Source of the DNA: Ralstonia pickettii
GTDB lineage: Bacteria; Pseudomonadota; Gammaproteobacteria; Burkholderiales; Burkholderiaceae
Direction of reading: 5' to 3'
Length of the DNA: 64,000 nucleotides
Assembly (NCBI RefSeq): GCF_000607165.1
Contig: NZ_JFZG01000003.1
Coordinates: 248,001-312,000 of the forward strand
This document shows positions 42,031 through 51,665 of this stretch, in pieces (position 1 is the stretch's first letter; each line of letters begins with the position of its first letter). Position numbers and translations under genes: made by a program. The notes under the pieces are model-generated. The model saw only the letters and a program-made list of their open reading frames with translations, had not been told where the DNA came from and did no database searches.

Positions 42031-42444
42031 TATCCCCACTCCCAATAACGGTGAAAGCAGTGAACAACCCAACCATCGACAAGATCGATTTGGGAAAGGA
42101 CGCCATCGGCAGGTGGCCTAGGGTCTGTTGAGGTAGGAAACGAGCGCTTGCTGGCCCCCGCTTGGGCCAACGACCATACGTTCAATGGGCCAACAGACCC
42201 AAACCATCGTGCGGAGCGGCGTACACCGGCCCGGCCTTTGGAGGAAAGGGGGGGATTGTACCCCAGGGAAATTGATAAGTCCCTGATTTTCGAACCCTTT
42301 CCGCTTCCAGCCGCCCGACCGTCAGGCTGACGATGCCCCGCCTTGCCAGCGCAGACCGCTGTCCCGTGCCTTGCGGGATGTGCGCGGAACGCACGCGGAA
42401 TTGCCGTAAAATGCCAGATTGTCCTTTTCTGATTCGCAATCGGC
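42031..42444. other. Spacer between Rieske oxygenase and xseB
   Basis: 414 bases with no gene found on either strand. TAAAAT at 42407-42412 is a -10 candidate for xseB, 32 bases before its ATG. The Rieske gene promoter should also lie here. Confidence 0.45.
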
Positions 42445-42732
42445 ATGCCCCGTGCCTCAAACGACGCCTCCAGCAGCGCGTCCGCCACTCCCTCCGCTAC
42501 GCCGGCTTCCTATGAAGCGGCCATGGCGGAACTCGAAACCCTCGTCGCCAGCATGGAATCCGGTGAATTGCCGCTGGAAGCCTCGCTTGCGGCGTATCGA
42601 CGCGGGGCGGAGCTGGTCAAGTACTGCCAGCAGGTGCTGGAGCGCGTCGAGCAGCAGGTACGTGTGCTTGATGGCGATGCCCTGAAGCCGTTAGCCGACG
42701 ACAGCAGCGCGAACGAGCAGGGCGATGCATGA
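42445..42732 (+). CDS. xseB: Exodeoxyribonuclease VII small subunit
   Basis: 95-residue subunit of the single-strand-specific exonuclease VII. The core is EAAMAELETLVASMESGELP followed by LEASLAAYRRGAELVKYCQQ, the canonical XseB helices. An extra serine/alanine/threonine N-terminus of about 20 residues precedes it. It overlaps ispA by four bases (ATGA), the common xseB-ispA-dxs arrangement. Confidence 0.95.
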   Translation: MPRASNDASSSASATPSATPASYEAAMAELETLVASMESGELPLEASLAAYRRGAELVKYCQQVLERVEQQVRVLDGDALKPLADDSSANEQGDA

Positions 42733-43628
42733 GTGATTTCGCCCAATGGATGGCGTCCGTCGTTGCGCGGACGGAAGGCGCGCTTGAGCGCGCGCTGCCG
42801 GCCGAAACCGTCTCGCCGCAACGTCTGCATGCCGCCATGCGTTACGCCACGCTGGGTGCAGGCAAGCGTGTACGCCCATTGCTGGCGCACGCCGCTGGTG
42901 CGCTGGGTGACGCCTCGGCTGAGGCACTCGACGGAGTGAGCTGCGCGGTGGAGATGATCCACGCCTATTCGCTCGTTCACGACGATATGCCGTGCATGGA
43001 CGACGACGACCTGCGCCGCGGCCGCCCCACCGTGCATCGCGCCTATGATGAAGCGACGGCCCTGCTGGTGGGTGATGCCTTGCAGACACAGGCGTTCATT
43101 GTGCTGGCTGAGTTGGGCGCGGTGAGCCCGGCGACGCGGGCAGTGCTGGTGGCTGAATTGGCACGCGCTTCCGGTTCGCTCGGCATGGCGGGCGGTCAGG
43201 CGATCGATCTGCAAAGCGTCGGCATAGCGCTGTCGCAGGATGAATTGGAGGCAATGCACCGCATGAAGACCGGTGCGTTGCTGCGGGCGAGTCTGCGGAT
43301 GGGCGCGCTCTGTGCTGGCGTGAATGCCGCTGCGTTGGAGCAGGTTGATGCCTATGCGGGCGCGGTCGGTCTTGCGTTCCAGGTGGTCGATGACATCCTC
43401 GATGTGACCGCCGATACCGCCACGCTGGGCAAAACCGCCGGCAAGGACGAGGCCAACGACAAGCCGACCTACGTGTCCATCCTCGGGCTGGACAAGGCCA
43501 GGGCGCTGGCCGACGAGCTGCATGCCGCAGCGGGTGCGGCGGTCAAGCAACTTGCCCGCGAACTGGGCAAAGCCCGTACTGATCGATTGGTCGAAATGGC
43601 CGACCTGATCGTGCGGCGTGGCCACTGA
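42729..43628 (+). CDS. ispA: Farnesyl diphosphate synthase
   Basis: 299-residue polyprenyl synthase that joins IPP to DMAPP and GPP to make farnesyl diphosphate. The first aspartate-rich motif is HDDMPCMDDDDLRRGRPTVH near residue 85, the second DDILDVTAD near 220. LGAGKRVRPLLAH is the upstream basic motif. Translational coupling with xseB; dxs follows after 56 bases, supplying precursor. Confidence 0.96.
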   Translation: MSDFAQWMASVVARTEGALERALPAETVSPQRLHAAMRYATLGAGKRVRPLLAHAAGALGDASAEALDGVSCAVEMIHAYSLVHDDMPCMDDDDLRRGRPTVHRAYDEATALLVGDALQTQAFIVLAELGAVSPATRAVLVAELARASGSLGMAGGQAIDLQSVGIALSQDELEAMHRMKTGALLRASLRMGALCAGVNAAALEQVDAYAGAVGLAFQVVDDILDVTADTATLGKTAGKDEANDKPTYVSILGLDKARALADELHAAAGAAVKQLARELGKARTDRLVEMADLIVRRGH

Positions 43629-43684
43629 ACAACATTGCATAGACGGTAGAAGTCTTTGCCAAAACGCCTGAGCGGCGGTCCCAC

Positions 43685-45595
43685 ATGACGTACGAACTTC
43701 TGAACACCATCGACGATCCGGCCGACCTGCGCCGACTGGACCGCCGCCAACTCGGGCCGCTGGCCAACGAGCTGCGCGCCTTCGTGCTCGATTCCGTCTC
43801 TCAAACGGGCGGGCACCTGTCGTCGAATCTGGGCACGGTCGAACTGACCATCGCGCTGCACTACGTCTTCAACACGCCGGAAGACCGCATCGTGTGGGAC
43901 GTCGGTCACCAGAGCTATCCGCACAAGATTCTGACTGGCCGCCGTGACCAGATGGGCTCGCTGCGCCAGTTGGACGGCATCTCCGGCTTCCCGCGCCGCA
44001 GCGAGAGCCCGTATGACACCTTCGGCACCGCGCACTCGTCCACGTCGATTTCGGCTGCGCTGGGCATGGCCCTGGGCGCCAAGACCAAGGGCGAAGACCG
44101 CGTCGCCATTGCCGTGATTGGCGATGGTGCGATGAGCGCCGGCATGGCCTTCGAGGCGATGAACAACGCGGGCGTCTATAAAGACCTGCCGCTGGTGGTC
44201 GTGCTGAACGACAACGACATGTCGATCTCGCCGCCGGTGGGGGCGTTGAACCGCTATCTGGCGCGCCTCATGAGCGGGCAGTTCTACGCGGCCACCAAGA
44301 AAGGCGTTGAGAAGCTGCTGTCGGTGGCGCCGCCGGTGCTCGAGTTTGCCAAGCGCTTCGAGGAACACACCAAAGGCATGTTCGTGCCGGCCACGATGTT
44401 TGAGGAGTTCGGCTTCAACTACATCGGCCCGATCGACGGACATGATCTCGAATCGCTCGTGCCGACGCTGCAGAACATCCGCCAGCGCGCGCGCGAAGGC
44501 GGTGGCCCGCAGTTCCTCCACGTCGTTACCAAGAAGGGCCAGGGCTACAAGCTGGCCGAGGCTGATCCGATCCTTTATCACGGCCCGGGCAAGTTCAATC
44601 CGCAAGAGGGCATCAAACCTTCCGGGCGCCCGGCAAAGGTGACTTACACACAAGTGTTCGGCCAATGGCTGTGCGATATGGCGGCGGCCGACAAGCGGCT
44701 GGTGGGTATCACGCCGGCCATGCGCGAAGGCTCCGGGATGGTGGAGTTCGAGCAGCGCTTTCCGGATCGCTATTACGACGTCGGCATCGCCGAGCAGCAC
44801 GCCGTCACCTTTGCAGGCGGCTTGGCGTGCGAGGGGTTGAAGCCTGTTGTTGCCATCTATTCGACGTTCCTGCAGCGCGGCTATGACCAGTTGATCCACG
44901 ACGTCGCACTGCAGAACCTGCCGGTGGTGTTTGCGCTGGACCGCGCCGGTCTGGTCGGTGCAGACGGCGCCACGCACGCAGGGGCTTATGACATTGCCTA
45001 CCTGCGTTGTATCCCCAACATGATGGTGATGACGCCGGCCGACGAGAACGAATGCCGCCAGCTGTTGAGCACCGCGTTCGCGCAGGACTGCCCGACAGCA
45101 GTGCGCTATCCGCGTGGTGCCGGCACGGGCGTGGCGGTGCAGCCGACGCTGGAGCCGCTGCCGTTGGGCAAGGCTGAAGTGCGTCGCGCTTCCACGGCTC
45201 CGGCAGGCCAGCGCGTGGCGATTCTGGCGTTTGGTTCAATGGTTGCCCCGGCTTCGGCAGCGGCTGAGCGTTTGGACGCGACCGTCGTCAACATGCGCTT
45301 CGTCAAGCCGCTCGATGTGGCCTGCGTGCTGGAAATGGCCCGCACGCACGATTACGTGGTCACCGTGGAGGAAGGCTGCATGATGGGCGGTGCAGGCAGC
45401 GCCTGCCTGGAAGCGCTGGCTGCCGCAGGTGTCGCTACGCCGGTAATGCAGCTCGGCCTGCCCGACCGCTTTGTCGACCACGGCGATCACGCTGCGCTAC
45501 TGGCGCAATGCGGGCTGGATGCCAACGGCATCCTCGCCTCCATCCGTGAGCGTTTTGCCGTACAACCGCGCGCTGCAGCCCCGCGCGTCGCCTGA
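43685..45595 (+). CDS. dxs: 1-deoxy-D-xylulose-5-phosphate synthase
   Basis: 636-residue thiamine-diphosphate enzyme, first step of the MEP isoprenoid pathway. The TPP motif is [20 protein letters not shown] near residue 150, the start has [17 protein letters not shown], and the transketolase central block is [26 protein letters not shown] is in the C-terminal part. Length is typical. Follows ispA in the same direction. Confidence 0.98.
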   Translation: MTYELLNTIDDPADLRRLDRRQLGPLANELRAFVLDSVSQTGGHLSSNLGTVELTIALHYVFNTPEDRIVWDVGHQSYPHKILTGRRDQMGSLRQLDGISGFPRRSESPYDTFGTAHSSTSISAALGMALGAKTKGEDRVAIAVIGDGAMSAGMAFEAMNNAGVYKDLPLVVVLNDNDMSISPPVGALNRYLARLMSGQFYAATKKGVEKLLSVAPPVLEFAKRFEEHTKGMFVPATMFEEFGFNYIGPIDGHDLESLVPTLQNIRQRAREGGGPQFLHVVTKKGQGYKLAEADPILYHGPGKFNPQEGIKPSGRPAKVTYTQVFGQWLCDMAAADKRLVGITPAMREGSGMVEFEQRFPDRYYDVGIAEQHAVTFAGGLACEGLKPVVAIYSTFLQRGYDQLIHDVALQNLPVVFALDRAGLVGADGATHAGAYDIAYLRCIPNMMVMTPADENECRQLLSTAFAQDCPTAVRYPRGAGTGVAVQPTLEPLPLGKAEVRRASTAPAGQRVAILAFGSMVAPASAAAERLDATVVNMRFVKPLDVACVLEMARTHDYVVTVEEGCMMGGAGSACLEALAAAGVATPVMQLGLPDRFVDHGDHAALLAQCGLDANGILASIRERFAVQPRAAAPRVA

Positions 45596-45846
45596 GTCAC
45601 CTTTGGCTTTCGACTCATAGGCAGAATCAATCACCCGTATTGCATCCACGGGTATGAGTAGTTGACTGCAGAGGTAGGAAATTTCTTTTACACTCCGCCA
45701 GTCTTATTTGTGAATTGTGTGCGCAGTCGCGGGATTGGCCGATTCGATCACTTGAGGGGTGGTCACCGTCAGCCAGGTTCCGCGGTTTCACACTCGTTGC
45801 GTGCCGGCCGACTGCGATGGCCGGGCGACCGTAAAGGAAACCGATC

Positions 45847-46653
45847 ATGAACGATATGAACCCAGCTTTCGCGATGCCGGACGTGCAGTCCAGCCACGAT
45901 ACCCGCCAGATCCCCATTCAGCGCGTTGGCGTGCGCGGCGTGCGTTACCCGATGTCGCTGCAGACCCCCTCGGGCGTGCAGAACACCGTCGGCACGTACA
46001 ACCTCGATGTGCATCTTCCGGCCGACCAGAAGGGCACGCACATGTCGCGCTTCGTCGCGCTGCTCGAAGAAGAGCGCGAGCCGCTGAATCTGGCACAGTT
46101 CCAGTTGCTGCTGGAAAAGATGCTGGAGAAGCTCGAAGCCGACGCCGGCCGCATCGAAGTCCACTTCCCGTATTTCGTCAGCAAGACCGCCCCGGTGTCG
46201 GGCGTGCAGTCGCTGATGGACTATGAAGTGACGATGATTGGCGAAGTGCGCGACGGCCACACCAAGGTCCGCGTCAAGGCGCTGGTGCCCGTGACGAGTC
46301 TGTGCCCGTGCTCGAAGAAGATCTCGCAGTACGGCGCGCACAACCAGCGCTCGCACATCACGATCGACGCCGAGCTGGCCGCCGATACGCCGGTCGAATC
46401 GCTCATTCGCATGGCCGAAGAAGAAGCATCGTGCGAACTGTGGGGCCTGCTCAAGCGCCCGGACGAGAAGTTCGTGACCGAGCGTGCATACGAAAACCCC
46501 AAGTTCGTGGAAGACCTTGTGCGCGATATCGCCATGCGCCTGAACCAGGACGACCGCATCGTCGCCTACACGCTGGAAGCCGAGAATTTCGAGTCGATCC
46601 ACAACCACAGCGCCTATGCGCTGATCGAGCGCGACAAGCGCACCGATAAGTAA
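45847..46653 (+). CDS. folE2: GTP cyclohydrolase FolE2 (GCYH-IB)
   Basis: 268-residue alternative GTP cyclohydrolase I that starts folate and queuosine synthesis and, in the family, is not strictly zinc-dependent. The N-terminus contains [20 protein letters not shown], and the cysteine cluster is [20 protein letters not shown] with the active cysteine. AAAGGAAACC precedes the ATG. It stands apart from dxs by 251 bases of regulatory-looking sequence. A zinc-dependent FolE probably exists elsewhere. Confidence 0.95.
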   Translation: MNDMNPAFAMPDVQSSHDTRQIPIQRVGVRGVRYPMSLQTPSGVQNTVGTYNLDVHLPADQKGTHMSRFVALLEEEREPLNLAQFQLLLEKMLEKLEADAGRIEVHFPYFVSKTAPVSGVQSLMDYEVTMIGEVRDGHTKVRVKALVPVTSLCPCSKKISQYGAHNQRSHITIDAELAADTPVESLIRMAEEEASCELWGLLKRPDEKFVTERAYENPKFVEDLVRDIAMRLNQDDRIVAYTLEAENFESIHNHSAYALIERDKRTDK

Positions 46654-46671
46654 TCGACGCTGCGTCCAAAG

Positions 46672-46700
46672 AAAAAGCCGCTCCACCGAGCGGCTTTTTT
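46672..46700. terminator. Intrinsic terminator after folE2
   Basis: AAAAAGCCGCTC and GAGCGGCTTTTTT arms with a 4-base CACC loop. It abuts the tsaD stop and serves both converging genes. Confidence 0.9.
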
Positions 46701-47743
46701 CATGCTTGCTGGATACGGATGTCTTCGAGGTCCCAGCGTGGTGTAACGCCGTAGCCGTAGCCGTCCTGCACCTGGGTGGGGTCAGCCTGCAGCCGCATTG
46801 CGCCGGCAAAAGCGATCATCGCGCCGTTGTCGGTGCAGAACTGCAGGTCGGGGTAATAGACGCGCAGGCCGCGCTTTTTGCCCTCGGCGTTCAGGCCATC
46901 GCGCAACTGGCGGTTGGCGCCCACGCCACCCGCCACGACAATGCGCTTGAGGCCATGTTCGCGTGCCGCGCGCAGCGTCTTCTTGACGAGCACTTCGACG
47001 ATGGCGTCGACAAACGCGCGGGCAAGGTCGGCGCGCGGCTGGTAGCAGGTCTCGCTGTCGGTCAGGTTGAGCTTGCGCACTTGTGTGAGCACCGCGGTCT
47101 TGAGGCCCGCGAACGAGAAATCGAAGTTGCCCGAATGGAGCATCGGCCGAGGCAGGTCGAATACGCCCGGGTTGCCGAATTCGGCCAGGCGCGACACGGC
47201 CGGGCCGCCCGGATAGCCGAGGCCGAGCAGCTTGGCGGTCTTGTCGAAGGCTTCGCCCGCGGCGTCGTCGAGCGTCTCTCCAAGCAGCGTGTACTGGCCG
47301 ACGGCATCAACGCGCATCAGCTGCGTATGCCCGCCCGAGACGAGCAGCGCCAGGAACGGAAACTCAGGCCGGTCTGCCTCCAGCAGGGGCGAAAGCAGAT
47401 GCCCCTCCAGGTGATGCACGCCCACCAGCGGTTTGCCGAGCGCAAACGCCAGCGCATTCGCCACCGAGGCGCCCACCAGCAGCGCGCCGGCCAGCCCCGG
47501 GCCTTTTGTATAGGCAATGGCGTCAATGTCCGCGCGCGTGGCGCCGGCCTTGCCGAGCACCTCTTCCAGCAGCGGAATCACGCGGCGGATGTGATCGCGC
47601 GAGGCCAGCTCGGGCACTACACCGCCATATTCGCGGTGCATGGCGATCTGCGAATACAGCGCATGCGCGCGCAGGCCAGCCGCCGTGTCATACAGGGCGA
47701 CGCCGGTTTCGTCACAGGAGGATTCGATGCCGAGGACCAGCAT
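46700..47743 (-). CDS. tsaD: tRNA N6-adenosine threonylcarbamoyltransferase
   Basis: 347-residue ATPase-fold enzyme that makes t6A37 in tRNAs reading ANN codons, with TsaB and TsaE. The N-terminus is [20 protein letters not shown], and metal-binding histidines are in [22 protein letters not shown] and [14 protein letters not shown] are further signatures. A longer frame starts at 47794, but the ATG at 47743 gives the conserved beginning. It diverges from the YhiN-type flavoprotein. Confidence 0.96.
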   Translation of the reverse strand: MLVLGIESSCDETGVALYDTAAGLRAHALYSQIAMHREYGGVVPELASRDHIRRVIPLLEEVLGKAGATRADIDAIAYTKGPGLAGALLVGASVANALAFALGKPLVGVHHLEGHLLSPLLEADRPEFPFLALLVSGGHTQLMRVDAVGQYTLLGETLDDAAGEAFDKTAKLLGLGYPGGPAVSRLAEFGNPGVFDLPRPMLHSGNFDFSFAGLKTAVLTQVRKLNLTDSETCYQPRADLARAFVDAIVEVLVKKTLRAAREHGLKRIVVAGGVGANRQLRDGLNAEGKKRGLRVYYPDLQFCTDNGAMIAFAGAMRLQADPTQVQDGYGYGVTPRWDLEDIRIQQA

Positions 47744-47838
47744 GGCAAGCGGGAGTGAGGAATTGCAATGGGAAGGCCGCCGAAGATAGCACAAGTTAAA
47801 ATGCGCGGTTTCTTCAAGAATAGGGCGGCGCAGCCATC

Positions 47839-49062
47839 ATGATGCGGTGCGATGTAGCGGTGATCGGCGCGGGCGCGGCCGGAATGATGTGCGCGGCGGT
47901 GGCCGGGCAGCGCGGCGCCCGCGTTGTGCTGATCGATCACGCGACGAAACTGGCCGAAAAGATTCGCATCTCCGGCGGTGGGCGCTGCAACTTCACGAAC
48001 GTCAACGCGGGGCCGGCCAACTACCTGTCGAACAACCCGCATTTCAGCCGTTCGGCGCTGGCGCGGTACACGGCCCAGGACTTCATCAGCCTCGTTTCCA
48101 GCTACCGCATCCCGTATCACGAGAAGCACAAAGGCCAGCTCTTCTGCGACGACAGCGCCGAAGACATCATCCGTATGCTCGAAACGGAATGCGAGCGGGG
48201 CAATGTGATCTGGCGAACCGGTTGCTCCATCGCCGAAGTTGGCAAGGACGGCGAGGGCTATCGCCTGTCGACCAGCGCGGGCGAGATCGTCGCCAACAAG
48301 GTAGTGATTGCCACAGGCGGCCTGTCCATCCCCAAGATCGGCGCGACGGATTTTGGGTATCGCATTGCACGGCAGTTTGGGTTGAAGATCGTGGAGACGC
48401 ATCCGGCGCTGGTGCCGCTCACCTTCAATGCCGAGCATTGGGCGCCGTTCTCGGTGTTGTCCGGTGTGTCGATGGAGGTGGACGTGTCCGTTGCGCAGCC
48501 TGCGGGCAAGGGCGGTCGCAAGGGCGGCGCCACGACGTTCCGCGAAGACTTGCTGCTTACCCATCGCGGGTTGTCCGGCCCAGCCGTGCTGCAGATCTCC
48601 AGCTTCTGGAATGCAGGTCAGCCGCTTGTCATCGATCTGCTGCCGGACGCTGACGCCGCGCAATGGCTGTGCGATGAGAAGTTGGGCTCACGCAAGCAGC
48701 TCGGGACGGTGCTGGCGCAGCGCTTGCCGGAACGCGTCGCGCAGGCGTGGTGCGCCACGCACGGTGCCAACCCGCAGGCGCCGATTGCCGAGTTGCCGGA
48801 CAAGGTGCTGCGCGTGCTGGGCGGCGCGCTCAACCGCTGGGAGCTGACGCCTTCCGGCAGTGAGGGCTATCGCAAGGCCGAAGTGACGCGCGGTGGGGTC
48901 GATACGCGGGCGCTGTCCTCCGCCACCATGGAGGCGCAATCCGTACCCGGCCTGTACTTCATCGGCGAGGTGGTCGACGTGACGGGCTGGCTTGGCGGCT
49001 ATAACTTCCAGTGGGCGTGGGCCTCGGCCGTGGCGGCGGGGGAGGCAGCCTCCGCCCGCTGA
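47839..49062 (+). CDS. HI0933/YhiN-family flavoprotein
   Basis: 407-residue FAD/NAD(P)-binding protein. The dinucleotide motif is DVAVIGAGAAGMMCAAVAGQ, followed by ISGGGRCNFTNVNAGP, the family hallmark. NKVVIATGGLSIPKIGATDF and GLYFIGEVVDVTGWLGGYNF close the FAD domain. A beta-rich insertion lies between (about 190-330). Catalytic role is unknown. Two adjacent ATGs exist at 47839 and 47842. Downstream are the macromolecular synthesis genes. Confidence 0.88.
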   Translation: MMRCDVAVIGAGAAGMMCAAVAGQRGARVVLIDHATKLAEKIRISGGGRCNFTNVNAGPANYLSNNPHFSRSALARYTAQDFISLVSSYRIPYHEKHKGQLFCDDSAEDIIRMLETECERGNVIWRTGCSIAEVGKDGEGYRLSTSAGEIVANKVVIATGGLSIPKIGATDFGYRIARQFGLKIVETHPALVPLTFNAEHWAPFSVLSGVSMEVDVSVAQPAGKGGRKGGATTFREDLLLTHRGLSGPAVLQISSFWNAGQPLVIDLLPDADAAQWLCDEKLGSRKQLGTVLAQRLPERVAQAWCATHGANPQAPIAELPDKVLRVLGGALNRWELTPSGSEGYRKAEVTRGGVDTRALSSATMEAQSVPGLYFIGEVVDVTGWLGGYNFQWAWASAVAAGEAASAR

Positions 49063-49133
49063 TCCCCCACGGATCGGTCCTGGAACTGTTTGGGTTCTGT
49101 GCTACGATCAGTGATCCATTTTTCAAAGTTTGC

Positions 49134-49165
49134 AACCCGCTGGACCAGCCGTCCGAGCGGGTTTT
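49134..49165 (+). terminator. Terminator-like hairpin before yqeY
   Basis: AACCCGCT (49134-49141) and AGCGGGTT (49156-49163) with a 14-base loop and TTTT. It ends 20 bases before the yqeY start, so it could be an attenuator. Confidence 0.55.
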
Positions 49166-49185
49166 GCCGTTTATCGGAGTTCGGA

Positions 49186-49644
49186 ATGTCGCAGTTGTCG
49201 CTCAAGGCACAGATCACGGAAGACATGAAGGCCGCCATGCGCGCCAAGGAAACAGATCGTCTGGGCACGATCCGTCTGTTGCAGGCTGCCATCAAGCAGC
49301 GCGAGGTGGACGAACGCATCGAACTGGATGACGCCGCCGTGCTGGCTGTGATCGACAAGATGCTCAAGCAGCGCAAGGATTCCATCACCGCATTCGAGCA
49401 AGCCGGGCGTGACGATCTCGTCGCCAAGGAAACGGCGGAGGTGGCCGTGCTGCAGGTCTATATGCCCGCGCAACTGTCGGAAGCCGAAGTTGACGCCGCG
49501 GTGCGTGACGCCGTGGCCAAGGCTGGTGCAACTGGCCCGCAAGACATGGGCAAGGTGATGGGCATCCTGAAGCCGGCCCTGGCCGGCCGCGCCGACATGA
49601 CGCAAGTCTCGGCACGCGTGAAGGCCGCCCTGGCGGGCGCCTGA
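49186..49644 (+). CDS. yqeY: YqeY/GatB-like protein
   Basis: 152-residue protein with homology to the tRNA-binding tail of GatB. It starts MSQLSLKAQITEDMKAAMRA and contains RLGTIRLLQAAIKQREVDER and KDSITAFEQAGRDDLVAKE, the two-helix family core, then a C-terminal three-helix domain. It usually lies between rpsU and dnaG; here rpsU is absent from that slot. CGGAG lies 6-7 bases before the ATG. Role in amidotransferase function is not proven. Confidence 0.93.
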   Translation: MSQLSLKAQITEDMKAAMRAKETDRLGTIRLLQAAIKQREVDERIELDDAAVLAVIDKMLKQRKDSITAFEQAGRDDLVAKETAEVAVLQVYMPAQLSEAEVDAAVRDAVAKAGATGPQDMGKVMGILKPALAGRADMTQVSARVKAALAGA

Positions 49645-49684
49645 ATCCCCTCCACATTCGCAGCATCCAAGGGGCGCACCCCGC

Positions 49685-51496
49685 GTGATCCCGCAGCCGT
49701 TCATTGACGACCTGCTCAACCGCGTCGATATCGTCGACGTGGTGGGCCGTTACGTGCAGTTGAAGAAGGGCGGCGCCAACTTCATGGGGTTATGCCCCTT
49801 CCATAACGAGAAGTCGCCGTCGTTCTCGGTGTCGCCCACCAAGCAGTTCTATCACTGCTTCGGCTGCGGCGCGCACGGCTCGGCCATCGGTTTCCTGATG
49901 GAGTTTTCTGGGCAGTCGTACGTCGAGGCCATCAAGGACCTCGCGCAGTCCGTCGGCATGGTGGTACCTGAAGAGCGCGGTGGCATGCCGCCCGCCGCCC
50001 GCGCCGAGCAGCAAGCCAAGACCGTCGCGTTGGGTGACGTCATGGCCCGCGCCTGCGAGCACTACCGCAAGCAATTGCGCAGCGCACCCAACGCCATCCA
50101 ATACCTCAAAGGCCGCGGCCTGACCGGCGAGATTGCTGCGCATTTCGGCCTCGGCTATGCGCCCGACGATTGGCAATCGCTCGAAGCCGTGTTCGGTCCG
50201 TATCGCGAAGACGCCACCGCAGCACCGCTCATCGAAGCCGGGCTCGTCATCGAAAGCGAGAAGACCAGCGCCGATGGCTCGCACCGCCGGTACGACCGCT
50301 TTCGCGATCGCATCATGTTCCCCATCCGCAATACCAAGGGCGTGGTGATCGGCTTCGGTGGCCGGGTACTAGGGCAGGGCGAACCGAAATATCTCAACTC
50401 CCCCGAAACGCCGCTGTTCAGCAAGGGAACCGAGCTGTACGGCCTGTTCGAGGCGCGCAACGCCATCCGCGAGTTCGACTACGTGCTGGTCGTGGAAGGC
50501 TACATGGACGTGGTCGCGCTGGCGCAACTCGGGTTTGCCAATGCGGTGGCAACGCTGGGCACGGCCTGTACACCGATCCACGTGCAGAAGCTGCTGCGGC
50601 AGGTCGATACCGTCATCTTTTCGTTTGACGGGGACAGTGCGGGGCGCCGGGCTGCACGCCGTGCGCTCGAAGCCTGCCTGCCGCACGCCACCGACAACAA
50701 GACCATCAAGTTCCTCTTTTTGCCCTCCGAGCACGATCCGGACAGTTTCGTGCGCGAAGAGGGCACCGAAGCCTTTGCCCGTGAAGTGCACAACGCCATG
50801 CCGCTGTCGCGCTTTCTGCTGCAGGCCGTGACCGAGGATCTCGACCTCCGTCAACCCGAGGGACGTGCCCGCGCGCAATACGAAGCCAAGCCGCTGCTGA
50901 GTGCCATGCCCGCCGGCGGCCTGCGCCTGCAGATCGTGCGCGGCCTGGCCGACATGACCGGTACCACGCCTGCCGACATCGAAGCGCTGTGTGGCCTTCG
51001 CAGCGACCCGGCCCAAGCGGGGCGCATGACGCAGAAGCGGCCCCGCGTGGCGCGCACTGCACCCACGGCGCTGGAGCAGAAGGTGCTGCGCTTGCTGATG
51101 CGCTATCCCGCGCTGGCGGCGCGGCTCGACACCGATGCCCGCACCCAGTTGACTGCGCCCCAATTGCCCCAAAGTGAGATCTTGGCAGGGTTGCTGGCCG
51201 AATGCGATGCCGTGGGTCCAGAGGTGCACTTTGGGGCCTTTGTCGAGCGTCTGGGTCAGACTCCCTATGCCGAAGCCTTTGCCGGGCTGCGTACCGCCGT
51301 GCTTCAGGACGACATCGAACTGGAGCCGGCCATTTCCGAATTTGATACCGCCGTACAAAAGATGCTCGCCGAGCCACTTAAGCGCGAGCTGGAGCTGTTA
51401 CAGCGCAAGATGGAAGCCGGCCATGCTGGCGACGAAGACAAGGAGCGCATGCGCTGGTTGGTGGGCGAAATCAGCCGCCGTCGGCAGCTCGTGTAG
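49685..51496 (+). CDS. dnaG: DNA primase
   Basis: 603-residue primase that lays RNA primers at the replication fork. The zinc ribbon is C37-x2-H40 in CPFHNEK and C58-x2-C61 in YHCFGCGAHG. The TOPRIM domain has VVEGYMDVVALAQLG and FSFDGDSAGRRAARRAL. The C-terminal helicase-binding domain (about 450-600) is present. The start is GTG at 49685 with AAGGGG about ten bases upstream, giving MIPQPFIDDLLNRVDIVDVV. Between yqeY and rpoD as in the macromolecular synthesis operon. Confidence 0.97.
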   Translation: MIPQPFIDDLLNRVDIVDVVGRYVQLKKGGANFMGLCPFHNEKSPSFSVSPTKQFYHCFGCGAHGSAIGFLMEFSGQSYVEAIKDLAQSVGMVVPEERGGMPPAARAEQQAKTVALGDVMARACEHYRKQLRSAPNAIQYLKGRGLTGEIAAHFGLGYAPDDWQSLEAVFGPYREDATAAPLIEAGLVIESEKTSADGSHRRYDRFRDRIMFPIRNTKGVVIGFGGRVLGQGEPKYLNSPETPLFSKGTELYGLFEARNAIREFDYVLVVEGYMDVVALAQLGFANAVATLGTACTPIHVQKLLRQVDTVIFSFDGDSAGRRAARRALEACLPHATDNKTIKFLFLPSEHDPDSFVREEGTEAFAREVHNAMPLSRFLLQAVTEDLDLRQPEGRARAQYEAKPLLSAMPAGGLRLQIVRGLADMTGTTPADIEALCGLRSDPAQAGRMTQKRPRVARTAPTALEQKVLRLLMRYPALAARLDTDARTQLTAPQLPQSEILAGLLAECDAVGPEVHFGAFVERLGQTPYAEAFAGLRTAVLQDDIELEPAISEFDTAVQKMLAEPLKRELELLQRKMEAGHAGDEDKERMRWLVGEISRRRQLV

Positions 51497-51583
51497 CGCA
51501 TAAGCCGCAGAGCCAAGCTCCAAGCGGGGCGGGCAATTGCGGGTAGCCCCTTGATTTTTCAGGCGAAAACCCGATTTTCGTTT

Positions 51584-51598
51584 AGACCGGCTTGGTCT
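51584..51598. promoter_or_regulatory. Palindrome upstream of rpoD -10
   Basis: AGACC-GGCTT-GGTCT, a perfect 5-base inverted repeat 7 bases before the candidate -10; possible operator. Confidence 0.35.
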
Positions 51599-51602
51599 GG
51601 CG

Positions 51603-51611
51603 TGCTAGAAT
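51603..51611 (+). promoter_or_regulatory. Extended -10 promoter candidate for rpoD
   Basis: TGCTAGAAT (TG-N-TAGAAT) about 50 bases before the rpoD start. No -35 consensus precedes it. Confidence 0.5.
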
Positions 51612-51665
51612 AGCCGGTTTGGATTGCAAGTCCTTTTTCCCATTTTTGGGGGAGTGAGCGTGCCC

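Noticed and set aside
45596-45846. Folate riboswitch or strong promoter upstream of folE2
   Set aside because: A small CCCGT/ACGGG hairpin and a TTGACT were seen, but spacing to any -10 is poor and no known riboswitch core could be matched.
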